From: Roseburia sp. CAG:10041_57 | Lineage (GTDB): Bacteria > Bacillota > Clostridia > Lachnospirales > Lachnospiraceae | Assembly (NCBI GenBank): GCA_001916965.1 | Contig: MNTL01000074.1 | Span: forward strand, 1 to 32,264 | Reading direction: 5' to 3' | DNA: 32,264 nucleotides | In this document: positions 15,562 to 23,350 of the stretch, in pieces | Layout: each line of letters begins with the position of its first letter | Numbering within the stretch: the first letter of the stretch is position 1 | The notes under the pieces: generated by a model | Seen by the model: the letters and a program-made list of their open reading frames with translations, nothing else | Told to the model about the DNA's origin: nothing | Databases searched by the model: none | Made by a program: the position numbers and the translations under genes

Positions 15562-15596
15562 AATTGCATGTTTGCAATTTAGTCACAAAAATGTGA
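15562..15596 (+). promoter_or_regulatory. Two small hairpins at the S10/spc junction
   Basis: AATTGC/GCAATT (15562-15567 with 15574-15579) and TCACA/TGTGA (15583-15587 with 15592-15596) lie between rpsQ and rplN, where the spc operon starts in E. coli. No T-run follows, so they are not terminators. They may be mRNA processing or control elements. Confidence 0.4.
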
Positions 15597-15614
15597 TTCG
15601 GAAGGAGATTTAGC

Positions 15615-15983
15615 ATGATACAACAGGAAAGCAGACTTAAGGTCGCTGACAATACCGGTGCTAAAGAGTTACTTTGCATCAGAGTTATGGGCGGCTCTAC
15701 AAGAAGATATGCCAATATTGGCGATGTAATCGTTGCTAGCGTTAAAGATGCAACACCAGGCGGCGTTGTAAAAAAAGGCGATGTAGTAAAAGCTGTAGTT
15801 GTACGTTCTGTAAAGGGCGCTCGTCGTAAAGACGGTTCTTATATTAAATTTGATGAAAATGCTGCTGTTATCATCAAGGATGACAAGACTCCGAGAGGAA
15901 CTCGTATCTTTGGACCGGTAGCAAGAGAGCTTCGTGAGAAACAGTTTATGAAGATTGTTTCTTTAGCTCCTGAAGTATTATAA
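15615..15983 (+). CDS. rplN: 50S ribosomal protein L14
   Basis: L14 is a 50S protein at the subunit interface, contacting h14 of 16S rRNA and also the site where RsfS silences ribosomes. The 122 residues match the family length exactly, with MIQQESRLKVADNTGAKEL at the start and GTRIFGPVARELR near the end. GGAAGGAG lies before the ATG. It is followed closely by rplX, whose ribosome site overlaps the gene's stop. Confidence 0.98.
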   Translation: MIQQESRLKVADNTGAKELLCIRVMGGSTRRYANIGDVIVASVKDATPGGVVKKGDVVKAVVVRSVKGARRKDGSYIKFDENAAVIIKDDKTPRGTRIFGPVARELREKQFMKIVSLAPEVL

Positions 15984-15996
15984 GGAGGTGTCTGAC

Positions 15997-16302
15997 ATGA
16001 TGAAAATTAAGAAGGGCGATACTGTTAAGGTTATCGCTGGTAAGGATAAAGACAAAGAAGGTAAAGTATTATCTGTAGATGCCAAGAATTCCAAAGTAGT
16101 AGTTGAAGGCGTTAACATGATCACAAAGCATGCTAAGCCATCAGCAGCTAACCAGAATGGTGGAATTATTCAGAAGGAAGCTCCTTTGGATATTTCAAAC
16201 GTAATGTACCTTCATAAAGGAAAAGCTACCAGAGTTGGCTTCAAGATGGACGGAGACAAGAAAGTTCGTTTTGCAAAGACAACAGGTGAAGTAATCGATT
16301 AA
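15997..16302 (+). CDS. rplX: 50S ribosomal protein L24
   Basis: L24 starts 50S assembly and carries an N-terminal KOW motif (KKGDTVKVIAGKDKDKEGKV, about 4-23). The ATG at 15997 is chosen (101 residues), eight bases after AAGGAGG (15982-15988); a GTG at 15988 overlaps the ribosome site itself and is rejected, and the next ATG at 16000 is also possible. The pattern GGIIQKEAPLDISNVMYL is typical. Confidence 0.95.
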   Translation: MMKIKKGDTVKVIAGKDKDKEGKVLSVDAKNSKVVVEGVNMITKHAKPSAANQNGGIIQKEAPLDISNVMYLHKGKATRVGFKMDGDKKVRFAKTTGEVID

Positions 16303-16326
16303 TTCTAAGGAAGGAGGACTAAACTG

Positions 16327-16866
16327 GTGAGCAGACTTAAAGATTTATATAAAGACGAAATCGTAGATGCTATGATTAAAAAGTTCGGCTATAAAAATAT
16401 TATGGAAGTTCCTAAGCTCGATAAGATCGTTATCAACATGGGCGTAGGAGAGGCTAAGGATAACGCTAAGGCTCTTGAGACCGCTGTAAAGGATCTTGAG
16501 ACAATCAGTGGACAGAAGGTTGTTACAACCAAGGCTAAGAAGGCTGTTGCTAACTTCAAGATTCGTGAAGGTATGGCTATTGGCTGTAAGGTTACTCTTC
16601 GTGGTGAGAAGATGTATGAGTTCCTTGACCGTCTTGTAAACCTTGCACTGCCTCGTGTACGTGACTTCAGAGGCGTTAACCCGAATGCATTCGATGGTAG
16701 AGGTAATTATGCACTTGGTATTAAAGAGCAGATTATCTTCCCTGAAATCGAGTACGATAAGGTTGACAAGGTAAGAGGTATGGACATTATCTTTGTTACT
16801 ACTGCAAAGAGCGATGAAGAAGCACGTGAATTGTTAACACAGTTCAACATGCCTTTCGCTAAATAA
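16327..16866 (+). CDS. rplE: 50S ribosomal protein L5
   Basis: L5 binds 5S rRNA and contacts P-site tRNA and S13. The 179 residues (179 in E. coli) include KIVINMGVGEAKDN (about 34-47) and the conserved RDFRGVNPNAFDGRGNYALG block. The start is GTG, preceded by AAGGAGG at a good distance. It ends 17 bases before rpsN. Confidence 0.97.
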   Translation: MSRLKDLYKDEIVDAMIKKFGYKNIMEVPKLDKIVINMGVGEAKDNAKALETAVKDLETISGQKVVTTKAKKAVANFKIREGMAIGCKVTLRGEKMYEFLDRLVNLALPRVRDFRGVNPNAFDGRGNYALGIKEQIIFPEIEYDKVDKVRGMDIIFVTTAKSDEEARELLTQFNMPFAK

Positions 16867-16883
16867 GAAGGAGGTAAATTCTC

Positions 16884-17069
16884 ATGGCTAAAAAGTCAAT
16901 GAAAATCAAACAGCAGCGTAATCCTAAATTCTCTACACAGGAATATAGTCGTTGCAAAATCTGTGGCCGTCCACATGCTTATTTAAGAAAATATGGAATT
17001 TGCAGAATTTGCTTCCGTGAATTAGCATATAAGGGACAGATTCCTGGTGTTAAGAAAGCTAGTTGGTAA
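16884..17069 (+). CDS. rpsN: 30S ribosomal protein S14, zinc-binding short form
   Basis: S14 is in the 30S head. At 61 residues this is the short type Z form, with a zinc ribbon made of Cys24, Cys27, Cys40 and Cys43 (CKICGRPHAYLRKYGICRIC). This is the usual housekeeping form in Firmicutes; the long zinc-free form is an alternative copy in some species. AAGGAGG precedes the ATG. The gap to rpsH (104 bases) contains a strong hairpin. Confidence 0.97.
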   Translation: MAKKSMKIKQQRNPKFSTQEYSRCKICGRPHAYLRKYGICRICFRELAYKGQIPGVKKASW

Positions 17070-17083
17070 ATAAATGCATATCA

Positions 17084-17116
17084 GGTGGAAACAGGCTCTA
17101 AGCCAATGTTTTCACC
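17084..17116 (+). promoter_or_regulatory. Hairpin between rpsN and rpsH
   Basis: GGTGGAAACA (17084-17093) pairs with TGTTTTCACC (17107-17116) with one G-U pair. An inner helix, GGCT/AGCC (17094-17097 with 17101-17104), lies next to an AA bulge and closes a CTA loop. It has no T-run, so it is not a simple terminator. The position just before rpsH suggests control by S8 or mRNA processing. Confidence 0.6.
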
Positions 17117-17173
17117 GCTAGATAGCAATATGTTTCGAGCAATATATAGGAAATCCATAAGGAGGAAACTTAA

Positions 17174-17575
17174 ATGACAATGAGTGATCCGATTGCAGAT
17201 ATGCTTACAAGAATCCGTAATGCGAATACTGCAAAACACGATACAGTAGATGTACCCGCATCTAAGATGAAGTTAGCTATTGCCCAGATTCTTTTAGATG
17301 AAGGATATATTAAGAAATTTGAAGTAATCGAAGACGGTGTATTTAAGACAATTCACATTACTTTAAAATATGGCGCTGATAAGAATGAGAAGATCATCAC
17401 AGGCTTAAAGAGAATCTCTAAGCCAGGTCTTCGTATTTATGCAGGCAAGGATGAATTACCTACAGTTCTTGGTGGACTTGGTATCGCAATCCTTTCTACT
17501 AATCAGGGCGTAATCACTGATAAGGAAGCTAGAAAACTTCAGGTTGGTGGCGAAGTTTTAGCATTTGTTTGGTAG
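17174..17575 (+). CDS. rpsH: 30S ribosomal protein S8
   Basis: S8 binds helix 21 of 16S rRNA in the platform and, in E. coli, represses the spc operon. The 133 residues show SDPIADMLTRIRNANTAKH at the start and GGEVLAFVW at the end. The ATG at 17174 (MTMSDP) is eight bases after GGAGG; the second ATG is further away. A strong hairpin precedes the gene. Confidence 0.98.
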   Translation: MTMSDPIADMLTRIRNANTAKHDTVDVPASKMKLAIAQILLDEGYIKKFEVIEDGVFKTIHITLKYGADKNEKIITGLKRISKPGLRIYAGKDELPTVLGGLGIAILSTNQGVITDKEARKLQVGGEVLAFVW

Positions 17576-17609
17576 TTATTAAATTGATTCATAAATAGGA
17601 GGTACGGGC

Positions 17610-18152
17610 ATGTCACGTATAGGAAGAATGCCAATCGCGATTCCTGCAGGCGTAACTGTAGAAGTTGCAGAAAATAATAAAGTGACTGTAAAAGGTCCTA
17701 AGGGAACTCTTGAGAGAGTATTACCCGCAGAAATGGAAATCAAAGTAGAAGGTTCTGAAATCACTGTTGCAAGACCTAACGATTTAAAGAAGATGAAATC
17801 TCTTCACGGTCTTACAAGAACACTGATCAACAACATGGTTGTTGGTGTAACTCAGGGTTATGAGAAGAAGCTTGAAGTTAACGGTGTAGGTTACAGAGCA
17901 GCTAAATCCGGTAATAAGTTAACATTATCTTTAGGATATTCTCATCCAGTAGAGATGATCGATCCTGAAGGAATTGAAACAGTACTCGATGGACAGAACA
18001 TCATCATCGTTAAGGGTATTGATAAAGAAAAAGTTGGCCAATTCGCAGCTGAAATCAGAGATAAGAGAAGACCTGAACCTTACAAGGGCAAGGGTATTAA
18101 GTATGCTGATGAAACAATCAGACGTAAAGTTGGTAAAACTGGTAAGAAGTAA
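17610..18152 (+). CDS. rplF: 50S ribosomal protein L6
   Basis: L6 lies near the sarcin-ricin loop and the factor-binding centre. The 180 residues show SRIGRMPIAIPAGV at the start and the C-terminal RRPEPYKGKGIKYADE motif typical of L6. AGGAGG lies before the ATG. It ends 18 bases before rplR. Confidence 0.98.
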   Translation: MSRIGRMPIAIPAGVTVEVAENNKVTVKGPKGTLERVLPAEMEIKVEGSEITVARPNDLKKMKSLHGLTRTLINNMVVGVTQGYEKKLEVNGVGYRAAKSGNKLTLSLGYSHPVEMIDPEGIETVLDGQNIIIVKGIDKEKVGQFAAEIRDKRRPEPYKGKGIKYADETIRRKVGKTGKK

Positions 18153-18170
18153 ATAAGGAGGGCGTAAAAA

Positions 18171-18539
18171 ATGGTTAGTAAGAAATCTAGAGCAGAAATG
18201 CGTGAAAAGAAACACATGAGAATACGTAACCGTTTCAGCGGTACAGCTGAAAGACCGCGTTTAGCAGTCTTCAGAAGCAATAATCATATGTATGCTCAAA
18301 TTATTGACGATACAGTTGGAAATACATTAGTATCAGCTTCCACTCTTGAGAAAGAGATCAAGGCTGAACTGAATAAGACCAATGACGTTGAAGCAGCAGC
18401 ATATTTAGGAAAAGTCATTGCAAAGAGAGCAATGGATAAGGGTATTTCAGAGGTAGTCTTTGATAGAGGCGGCTTTTTATACCATGGAAAAATCGAAGCG
18501 TTAGCTGAGGCAGCAAGAGAAGCTGGCTTGGTATTCTAG
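18171..18539 (+). CDS. rplR: 50S ribosomal protein L18
   Basis: L18 binds 5S rRNA together with L5. The 122 residues show RIRNRFSGTAERPRLAVFRS and the conserved ending GFLYHGKIEALAEAAREAGL. The N-terminus is rich in Lys/Arg, as is usual for the RNA-binding tail. AAGGAGG precedes the ATG, and rpsE follows after 16 bases. Confidence 0.98.
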   Translation: MVSKKSRAEMREKKHMRIRNRFSGTAERPRLAVFRSNNHMYAQIIDDTVGNTLVSASTLEKEIKAELNKTNDVEAAAYLGKVIAKRAMDKGISEVVFDRGGFLYHGKIEALAEAAREAGLVF

Positions 18540-18555
18540 GAAGGGAGAAAATCAC

Positions 18556-19065
18556 ATGAAACGTACAATCATTGATGCTAGTCAGCTTGAATTAACAGAT
18601 AAGGTTGTTACCATTAAGCGTGTAACCAAAACTGTTAAAGGTGGACGTAACATGCGTTTTACCGCTTTGGTAGTAGTAGGTGACGGTAATGGTCACGTAG
18701 GTGCCGGCCTTGGTAAAGCAGTAGAAATCCCTGAAGCTATCCGCAAGGGAAAAGAAGATGCAATTAAGAACCTGATCAAAATTGCTATGGATGAGAACAA
18801 TTCTATTACACATGACTTTATTGGTAAGTATGGTTCTTCAAGCGTTTTATTAAAGAAGGCTCCCGAAGGTACAGGTATCATCGCTGGTGGTCCTGCACGT
18901 ATCGTTTGTGAGCTTGCAGGTATTAAGAATATCCGTACCAAGTCATTAGGCTCCAACAATAAGCAGAACGTTGTACTTTCTACAATCGCAGGCTTAGCTC
19001 AGTTAAAGACTCCTGAGGAAGTAGCTGCTAATCGTGGAAAATCTATCGACGAGATCATGGCTTAA
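18556..19065 (+). CDS. rpsE: 30S ribosomal protein S5
   Basis: S5 lies at the mRNA entry channel and affects translational accuracy; changes in its N-terminal loop give spectinomycin resistance in other bacteria. The 169 residues contain VTKTVKGGRNMRFTALVVVG, the double-stranded RNA-binding S5 domain, and ENNSITHDFIGKYGSSSVLL. AGGGAG precedes the ATG. rpmD starts 14 bases later, with its ribosome site directly after the rpsE stop. Confidence 0.98.
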   Translation: MKRTIIDASQLELTDKVVTIKRVTKTVKGGRNMRFTALVVVGDGNGHVGAGLGKAVEIPEAIRKGKEDAIKNLIKIAMDENNSITHDFIGKYGSSSVLLKKAPEGTGIIAGGPARIVCELAGIKNIRTKSLGSNNKQNVVLSTIAGLAQLKTPEEVAANRGKSIDEIMA

Positions 19066-19079
19066 GGAGGTAGACGAAC

Positions 19080-19262
19080 ATGGCAAAAACATTAAAAGTT
19101 ACTTTAGTTAAATCAACAATTGGTGCTGTTCCTAAGAATAAGGCAACTGTTGAAGCTCTTGGACTGAACAAGCTTCATAAGACAGTTGAACTTCCTGATA
19201 ACGAAGCAACCAGAGGTATGATTCGTAAAGTAAATCATTTAGTAAAAGTTGAAGAAGCATAA
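19080..19262 (+). CDS. rpmD: 50S ribosomal protein L30
   Basis: L30 is a 60-residue 50S protein of the spc cluster, absent from some bacteria and present here. It shows LKVTLVKSTIGAVPKNKATV and the HKTVELPDNEATRGMIRKV stretch typical of the family. AAGGAGG overlaps the rpsE stop region. rplO starts 16 bases after its stop. Confidence 0.97.
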   Translation: MAKTLKVTLVKSTIGAVPKNKATVEALGLNKLHKTVELPDNEATRGMIRKVNHLVKVEEA

Positions 19263-19278
19263 ATAAGGAGGTGTCAGA

Positions 19279-19719
19279 ATGGAATTATCAAATTTAAGAC
19301 CTGCAGAAGGCTCTAAACATAGTGATAATTTTAGAAGAGGTCGTGGACACGGTTCAGGAAACGGCAAGACAGCTGGTAAGGGTCATAAGGGTCAGAAGGC
19401 TCGTTCTGGAGCACCAAGACCAGGCTTTGAAGGTGGTCAGATGCCATTATACAGACGTCTTCCTAAGAGAGGTTTCAAGAACAGAAACACAAAGGAAATC
19501 GTTGGTATCAATTTAGGCGCATTAGAGAAATTCGAAGATGGTTCTACAGTATCTGTACAGACATTAATTGAAAGTGGCGTTGTTAAGAACCCTAGAGATG
19601 GTGTTAAGATTCTTGGTAATGGTGAACTTACAAAGAAGCTTAATGTTCAGGCAAATGCTTTCAGTGCGTCTGCAAAAGAAAAGATTGAGGCACTTGGCGG
19701 AACAGCAGAGGTGATCTAA
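19279..19719 (+). CDS. rplO: 50S ribosomal protein L15
   Basis: L15 is a late-assembly 50S protein with a long, basic, Gly-rich N-terminal tail. The 146 residues include RRGRGHGSGNGKTAGKGHKG (about 19-38) and MPLYRRLPKRGFKN. AAGGAGG precedes the ATG. Its stop shares a base with the secY start (TAATG), which ties SecY production to L15 translation. Confidence 0.98.
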   Translation: MELSNLRPAEGSKHSDNFRRGRGHGSGNGKTAGKGHKGQKARSGAPRPGFEGGQMPLYRRLPKRGFKNRNTKEIVGINLGALEKFEDGSTVSVQTLIESGVVKNPRDGVKILGNGELTKKLNVQANAFSASAKEKIEALGGTAEVI

Positions 19720-21032
19720 TGTTTACAACACTAAAGAACGCGTTTAAGATTAAAGAAATCAGAATGAAATTGCTGTTTACTTTTCTTATGCTGATAGTGA
19801 TTCGATTTGGCTCTCAGCTTCCGGTTCCGGGCGTAGACAGAAATTACTTTTCTTCATGGTTTGAGGCTCAAACCGGCGGTGCGTTCAACTTCTTTGATGC
19901 ATTTACAGGCGGTTCATTTTTGAACATGTCTGTATTTGCACTGAATATTACACCGTATATTACTTCATCCATCATTATACAGCTTCTTACAATTGCGATT
20001 CCGAAATTGGAAGAGATGCAGCGTGATGGCGAGGACGGCAGAAAGAAAATTGTTTCGATCACACGTTATGTCACAGTAGCTCTTGCTTTGATCGAGAGTG
20101 CTGCAATGGCAATCGGATTTGGCAATCAGGGATTGTTAGAAGAGTATAACGCTTTGAATGTCATAACAGTAATTGCTGCATTAACAGCAGGTAGTGCGTT
20201 CCTTATGTGGATTGGTGAACGAATTACAGAGAAGGGCGTCGGTAATGGTATTTCTATAGTACTTATTATCAACATCATTTCTCGTATGCCAGATGACTTT
20301 AGCAATCTGTATGAACAGTTTGTAAAAGGTAAATCTGTTCCTTTGGCAGTTGTTTCTGCTATTGTAATTATAGCAATTATCTTGGCAATGATAGTTCTTG
20401 TAATTATCCTGAATGATGGTGTTCGTAAGATCCCTGTTCAGTATGCTAAGAAAATCCAGGGAAACAAAATGGTTGGCGGTCAGTCAACATTCCTGCCTTT
20501 AAAGGTTAATACAGCAGGTGTTATTCCTATTATTTTTGCATCTTCACTGATGCAGTTCCCGATTGTTATATCTTCATTAGTAAGATATCAGGGAACAGGT
20601 GTCTGGAGACAGATTTTAAATGGATTAAATCAGGATAACTGGTGTAAACCAGATCAATTAGTATATTCTATTGGTTTAGTTGTATATATCGTATTGACAG
20701 TATTTTTTGCATATTTCTATACTTCATTAACCTTTAATCCGTTAGAGATTTCCAATAATATGAAGAAGCAGGGTGGATTTATTCCAGGTATTCGTCCTGG
20801 TAAGCCTACCACTGATTACTTGACAAAAGTATTGAATGCTATCATCTTTATTGGAGCAATTGGACTTGTTATTGTAGCAGTCATTCCATTTTTCTTTAAC
20901 GGTGTGTTCGGTGCCAATGTTTCATTTGGCGGAACAAGCTTAATTATTATAGTAAGTGTTATCTTAGAGACAATCAAGCAGATTGAATCTCAGATGTTAG
21001 TACGTAATTATAAAGGATTTTTGAATGATTAA
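19719..21032 (+). CDS. secY: Protein translocase subunit SecY
   Basis: SecY is the channel-forming subunit of the SecYEG translocon in the cytoplasmic membrane, with ten membrane helices expected in 437 residues. Recognisable segments are RFGSQLPVPGVD near the start, FALNITPYITSSIIIQLL in the second helix region, GNGISIVLIINI, and NMKKQGGFIPGIRPGKPT before the last helices. It starts on the rplO stop. A hairpin follows its stop closely (21039-21077) and a T-rich terminator follows at 21109-21133. Confidence 0.98.
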   Translation: MFTTLKNAFKIKEIRMKLLFTFLMLIVIRFGSQLPVPGVDRNYFSSWFEAQTGGAFNFFDAFTGGSFLNMSVFALNITPYITSSIIIQLLTIAIPKLEEMQRDGEDGRKKIVSITRYVTVALALIESAAMAIGFGNQGLLEEYNALNVITVIAALTAGSAFLMWIGERITEKGVGNGISIVLIINIISRMPDDFSNLYEQFVKGKSVPLAVVSAIVIIAIILAMIVLVIILNDGVRKIPVQYAKKIQGNKMVGGQSTFLPLKVNTAGVIPIIFASSLMQFPIVISSLVRYQGTGVWRQILNGLNQDNWCKPDQLVYSIGLVVYIVLTVFFAYFYTSLTFNPLEISNNMKKQGGFIPGIRPGKPTTDYLTKVLNAIIFIGAIGLVIVAVIPFFFNGVFGANVSFGGTSLIIIVSVILETIKQIESQMLVRNYKGFLND

Positions 21033-21038
21033 TCTATA

Positions 21039-21077
21039 CATGGTTGAAAGCAAAGCATTGTCTTTGCTTTCTCCATG
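21039..21077 (+). promoter_or_regulatory. Hairpin just after secY
   Basis: GAAAGCAAAG (21046-21055) pairs perfectly with CTTTGCTTTC (21062-21071), and an outer CATGG/CCATG helix extends it. It begins seven bases after the secY stop and has no T-run, so it more likely protects or processes the mRNA 3' end than terminates. Confidence 0.55.
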
Positions 21078-21108
21078 AATAAATACGTAAACTGTGATGA
21101 TTCTGTTT

Positions 21109-21133
21109 CGTAAGCTCTTGGCTTACGTTTTTT
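21109..21133 (+). terminator. Terminator between secY and adk
   Basis: CGTAAGC (21109-21115) pairs with GCTTACG (21121-21127) and is followed by six T residues. The 7-bp stem may allow partial read-through into adk. A weak TATGAT (21171-21176) further on is a possible adk promoter. Confidence 0.7.
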
Positions 21134-21219
21134 CAGTTATATGAATTAGAAAAAAATACCGAAAGGTTTTTATGATAGATAAGTAAAGTAGCACATGATT
21201 TAAGTATGGAGGAATTGGT

Positions 21220-21864
21220 ATGAAGATTATTATGTTAGGCGCTCCGGGAGCAGGTAAAGGTACACAGGCAAAAATGATTGCAGAGAAATATAGTATTCCT
21301 CATGTATCTACAGGTGATATATTCAGAGCAAATATTAAAAATGGTACAGAACTTGGTAAGGAAGCTAAGAAGTATATGGATCAGGGACTTTTGGTTCCAG
21401 ATGAACTGACAGTAAAGATTCTTCTTGACCGTGTAGCTCAGGATGATTGTAAGAATGGTTATGTTCTGGATGGTTTCCCAAGAACAATTCCTCAGGCAGA
21501 GGTACTTGATAAGGCATTGACTGAATTAGGTGACAAGATTGATTATGCAATCAATGTTGATGTACCGGATGAGAATATTATAAAGAGAATGTCCGGTAGA
21601 CGTGCCTGCGTTACTTGTGGAGCTACATATCATATTGTACATATTCCACCTAAGAAAGAAGGAGTATGTGACACATGTGGTTCCGAACTTATTCTCAGGG
21701 ATGACGATAAGCCTGAGACAGTAAAGAACAGACTGGATGTTTATCATAAGCAGACACAGCCTTTGATTGATTTCTATACAGAGAAGGGTGTATTAAGATC
21801 TGTAGATGGTACAGTAGATATGAAAGATGTATTTGCAGCAATCGTTGCAATTCTGGAGAAATAA
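21220..21864 (+). CDS. adk: Adenylate kinase, zinc-lid form
   Basis: Adenylate kinase converts AMP and ATP to two ADP in the cytosol. The 214 residues hold the P-loop GAPGAGKGT (7-15), the AMP-site STGDIFR (30-36) and DGFPRT (84-89). The lid domain binds zinc through Cys130, Cys133, Cys150 and Cys153, a feature of many Gram-positive enzymes. GGAGG precedes the ATG. It stands between secY and map as in Bacillus, but after a terminator and 187 bases, so it may have its own promoter. Confidence 0.98.
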   Translation: MKIIMLGAPGAGKGTQAKMIAEKYSIPHVSTGDIFRANIKNGTELGKEAKKYMDQGLLVPDELTVKILLDRVAQDDCKNGYVLDGFPRTIPQAEVLDKALTELGDKIDYAINVDVPDENIIKRMSGRRACVTCGATYHIVHIPPKKEGVCDTCGSELILRDDDKPETVKNRLDVYHKQTQPLIDFYTEKGVLRSVDGTVDMKDVFAAIVAILEK

Positions 21865-21886
21865 TATATGTGTTGTAATAAGCGCA

Positions 21887-21897
21887 GATGGTATAAT
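21887..21897 (+). promoter_or_regulatory. Possible extended -10 promoter before map
   Basis: TGG directly before TATAAT (21892-21897) forms an extended -10 box in the 64-base gap before map. No good -35 box lies at the right distance. Confidence 0.45.
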
Positions 21898-21928
21898 GTG
21901 TGTTTATTAGCATACGGGAGGATTTAAA

Positions 21929-22681
21929 ATGGCTGTTACAATTAAATCTCAAAGAGAAATTGATTTAATGAGAGAGTCAGGACATATTCTTTATAAGGTT
22001 CATGAAGAATTAGGGCAGGCAATTGAGCCTGGAATGTCTACATTGGATATTGACAGACTGGGTGAAAAGCTGATCCGCGGATATGGATGCATTCCCAACT
22101 TCCTGCATTATAATGGATATCCTGCATCTATATGTGTATCTGTTAATAATGAAGTTGTGCATGGTATACCAAGGGCAGACAGAATATTGCAGGAAGGCGA
22201 TATTGTCAGTCTGGATGCAGGTCTTATTTATAAAGGATATCATTCTGATGCTGCAAGAACTTATGGCGTAGGAAGAATCAGTCCTGAAGCTCAGAAGCTT
22301 ATTGATGAGACAAGGAACAGCTTTTTTGAAGGCATTAGGAAGGCAAAGGATGGAAATCATTTACATGATATATCCAATACAATTGATGCATATATTTCTA
22401 AATTTGGATATGGTATTGTACAGGAACTGGTAGGACATGGAATAGGTACTTCGCTCCATGAAGATCCACAGATTCCTAACTTTGCACAGAAACGCAAGGG
22501 AATCAGATTACAGGCAGGTATGACTCTGGCAATAGAACCAATGATCAATCTTGGACGTCCGGATGTTGAATGGCTTGACGATGATTGGACTGTAGTTACA
22601 GAAGATGGTTCGTTATCCGCTCACTATGAGAACACAATATTAGTTACAGATGGTGAGCCTGAAATATTGACACTTATTTAG
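21929..22681 (+). CDS. map: Type I methionine aminopeptidase
   Basis: This enzyme removes the initiator Met from new proteins at the ribosome exit. The 250 residues contain the five metal ligands of the family: Asp96 (SLDAG), Asp107 (HSDAAR), His170 (GHGIG), Glu203 (AIEPM) and Glu234 (AHYENT). The start has the form seen in Firmicutes MetAP Ia (IKSQREIDLMRESG) without the N-terminal zinc finger of longer forms. GGGAGG precedes the ATG. The KOW-domain gene follows after ten bases. Confidence 0.98.
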   Translation: MAVTIKSQREIDLMRESGHILYKVHEELGQAIEPGMSTLDIDRLGEKLIRGYGCIPNFLHYNGYPASICVSVNNEVVHGIPRADRILQEGDIVSLDAGLIYKGYHSDAARTYGVGRISPEAQKLIDETRNSFFEGIRKAKDGNHLHDISNTIDAYISKFGYGIVQELVGHGIGTSLHEDPQIPNFAQKRKGIRLQAGMTLAIEPMINLGRPDVEWLDDDWTVVTEDGSLSAHYENTILVTDGEPEILTLI

Positions 22682-22691
22682 GGGAGTATAT

Positions 22692-22943
22692 ATGGTAGGA
22701 TATTTGGTATATTCCATGGCAGGGCATGATAAGTATAAAGTGTATGCAGTAATTCAGGAAGATGAACAGTCTGTATGGCTGACGGATGGTGATAACAGAA
22801 CACTGGATCATCTAAAAAAGAAAAATAAGAAACATGTGCAATTGATTCGCCACAAGGTATCCGCATCAGCGGATGCAATAACAAATGAAATGATAAAAAG
22901 AGAGATTAAGCAATATTGCAAAGACATGCAGGAGGTAAAATAA
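22692..22943 (+). CDS. KOW-domain RNA-binding protein (L14e/L27e-like)
   Basis: An 83-residue protein of the kind found between map and infA in many Firmicutes, related to the archaeal/eukaryotic L14e-L6e-L27e group (COG2163 type). The beginning GYLVYSMAGHDKYKVYAVIQ is the KOW-like part, followed by WLTDGDNRTLDHLKKKNKKH. The C-terminal third is helical and charged. Its role is not established; ribosome or rRNA binding is likely. GGGGAG precedes the ATG, and its stop overlaps the infA start (TAATG). Confidence 0.85.
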   Translation: MVGYLVYSMAGHDKYKVYAVIQEDEQSVWLTDGDNRTLDHLKKKNKKHVQLIRHKVSASADAITNEMIKREIKQYCKDMQEVK

Positions 22944-23161
22944 TGTCTAAATCTGATGTAATTGAAATTGAAGGTACTGTTGTAGAAAAACTCCCGAACA
23001 CAATGTTTCAGGTAGAATTAGAGAATGGTCATCGTGTATTGGCACATATCAGCGGTAAGTTAAGACAGAACTTTATTCGTATCTTACCGGGTGACAAAGT
23101 AACATTAGAATTATCCCCCTATGATTTATCCAAAGGAAGAATCATTTGGAGAGATAAATAA
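22943..23161 (+). CDS. infA: Translation initiation factor IF-1
   Basis: IF-1 is a 72-residue OB-fold protein that occupies the A site of the 30S subunit during initiation. It shows DVIEIEGTVVEKLPNTMF and VLAHISGKLRQNFIRILPGD, both characteristic. The start at 22943 is chosen because GGAGG (22931-22935) lies seven bases before it and the family begins MSKxDVIE; the frame extends upstream without reason. It overlaps the stop of the KOW gene by one base. Confidence 0.98.
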   Translation: MSKSDVIEIEGTVVEKLPNTMFQVELENGHRVLAHISGKLRQNFIRILPGDKVTLELSPYDLSKGRIIWRDK

Positions 23162-23175
23162 ATATTAATTAGGTA

Positions 23176-23204
23176 TTGCAAATGAGTAACATGCATGCTA
23201 TAAT
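23176..23204 (+). promoter_or_regulatory. Promoter before rpmJ
   Basis: TTGCAA (23176-23181), a 17-base spacer and TATAAT (23199-23204), with TGC directly before the -10 box. It can drive rpmJ and, by read-through, the rpsM-rplQ genes independently of the S10 promoter. Confidence 0.8.
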
Positions 23205-23236
23205 GTAAGACGGTCTTTTTGAAAGGAGGGTTTAAC

Positions 23237-23350
23237 ATGAAAGTTAGATCATCAGTAAAACCTATTTGCGAAAAATGCAAAATTATCAAGAGAAAAGGAA
23301 AGATCAGAGTAATCTGTGAAAATCCTAAACACAAACAGAGACAGGGTTAA
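23237..23350 (+). CDS. rpmJ: 50S ribosomal protein L36, zinc-binding form
   Basis: L36 is the smallest 50S protein. The 37 residues start MKVRSSVKPICEKCKIIKRK and carry the zinc ligands Cys11, Cys14, Cys27 and His32, so this is the zinc-binding form. AAAGGAGGG is eight bases before the ATG. It stands between infA and the rpsM leader, as in most Firmicutes, and has a strong promoter of its own. Confidence 0.97.
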   Translation: MKVRSSVKPICEKCKIIKRKGKIRVICENPKHKQRQG

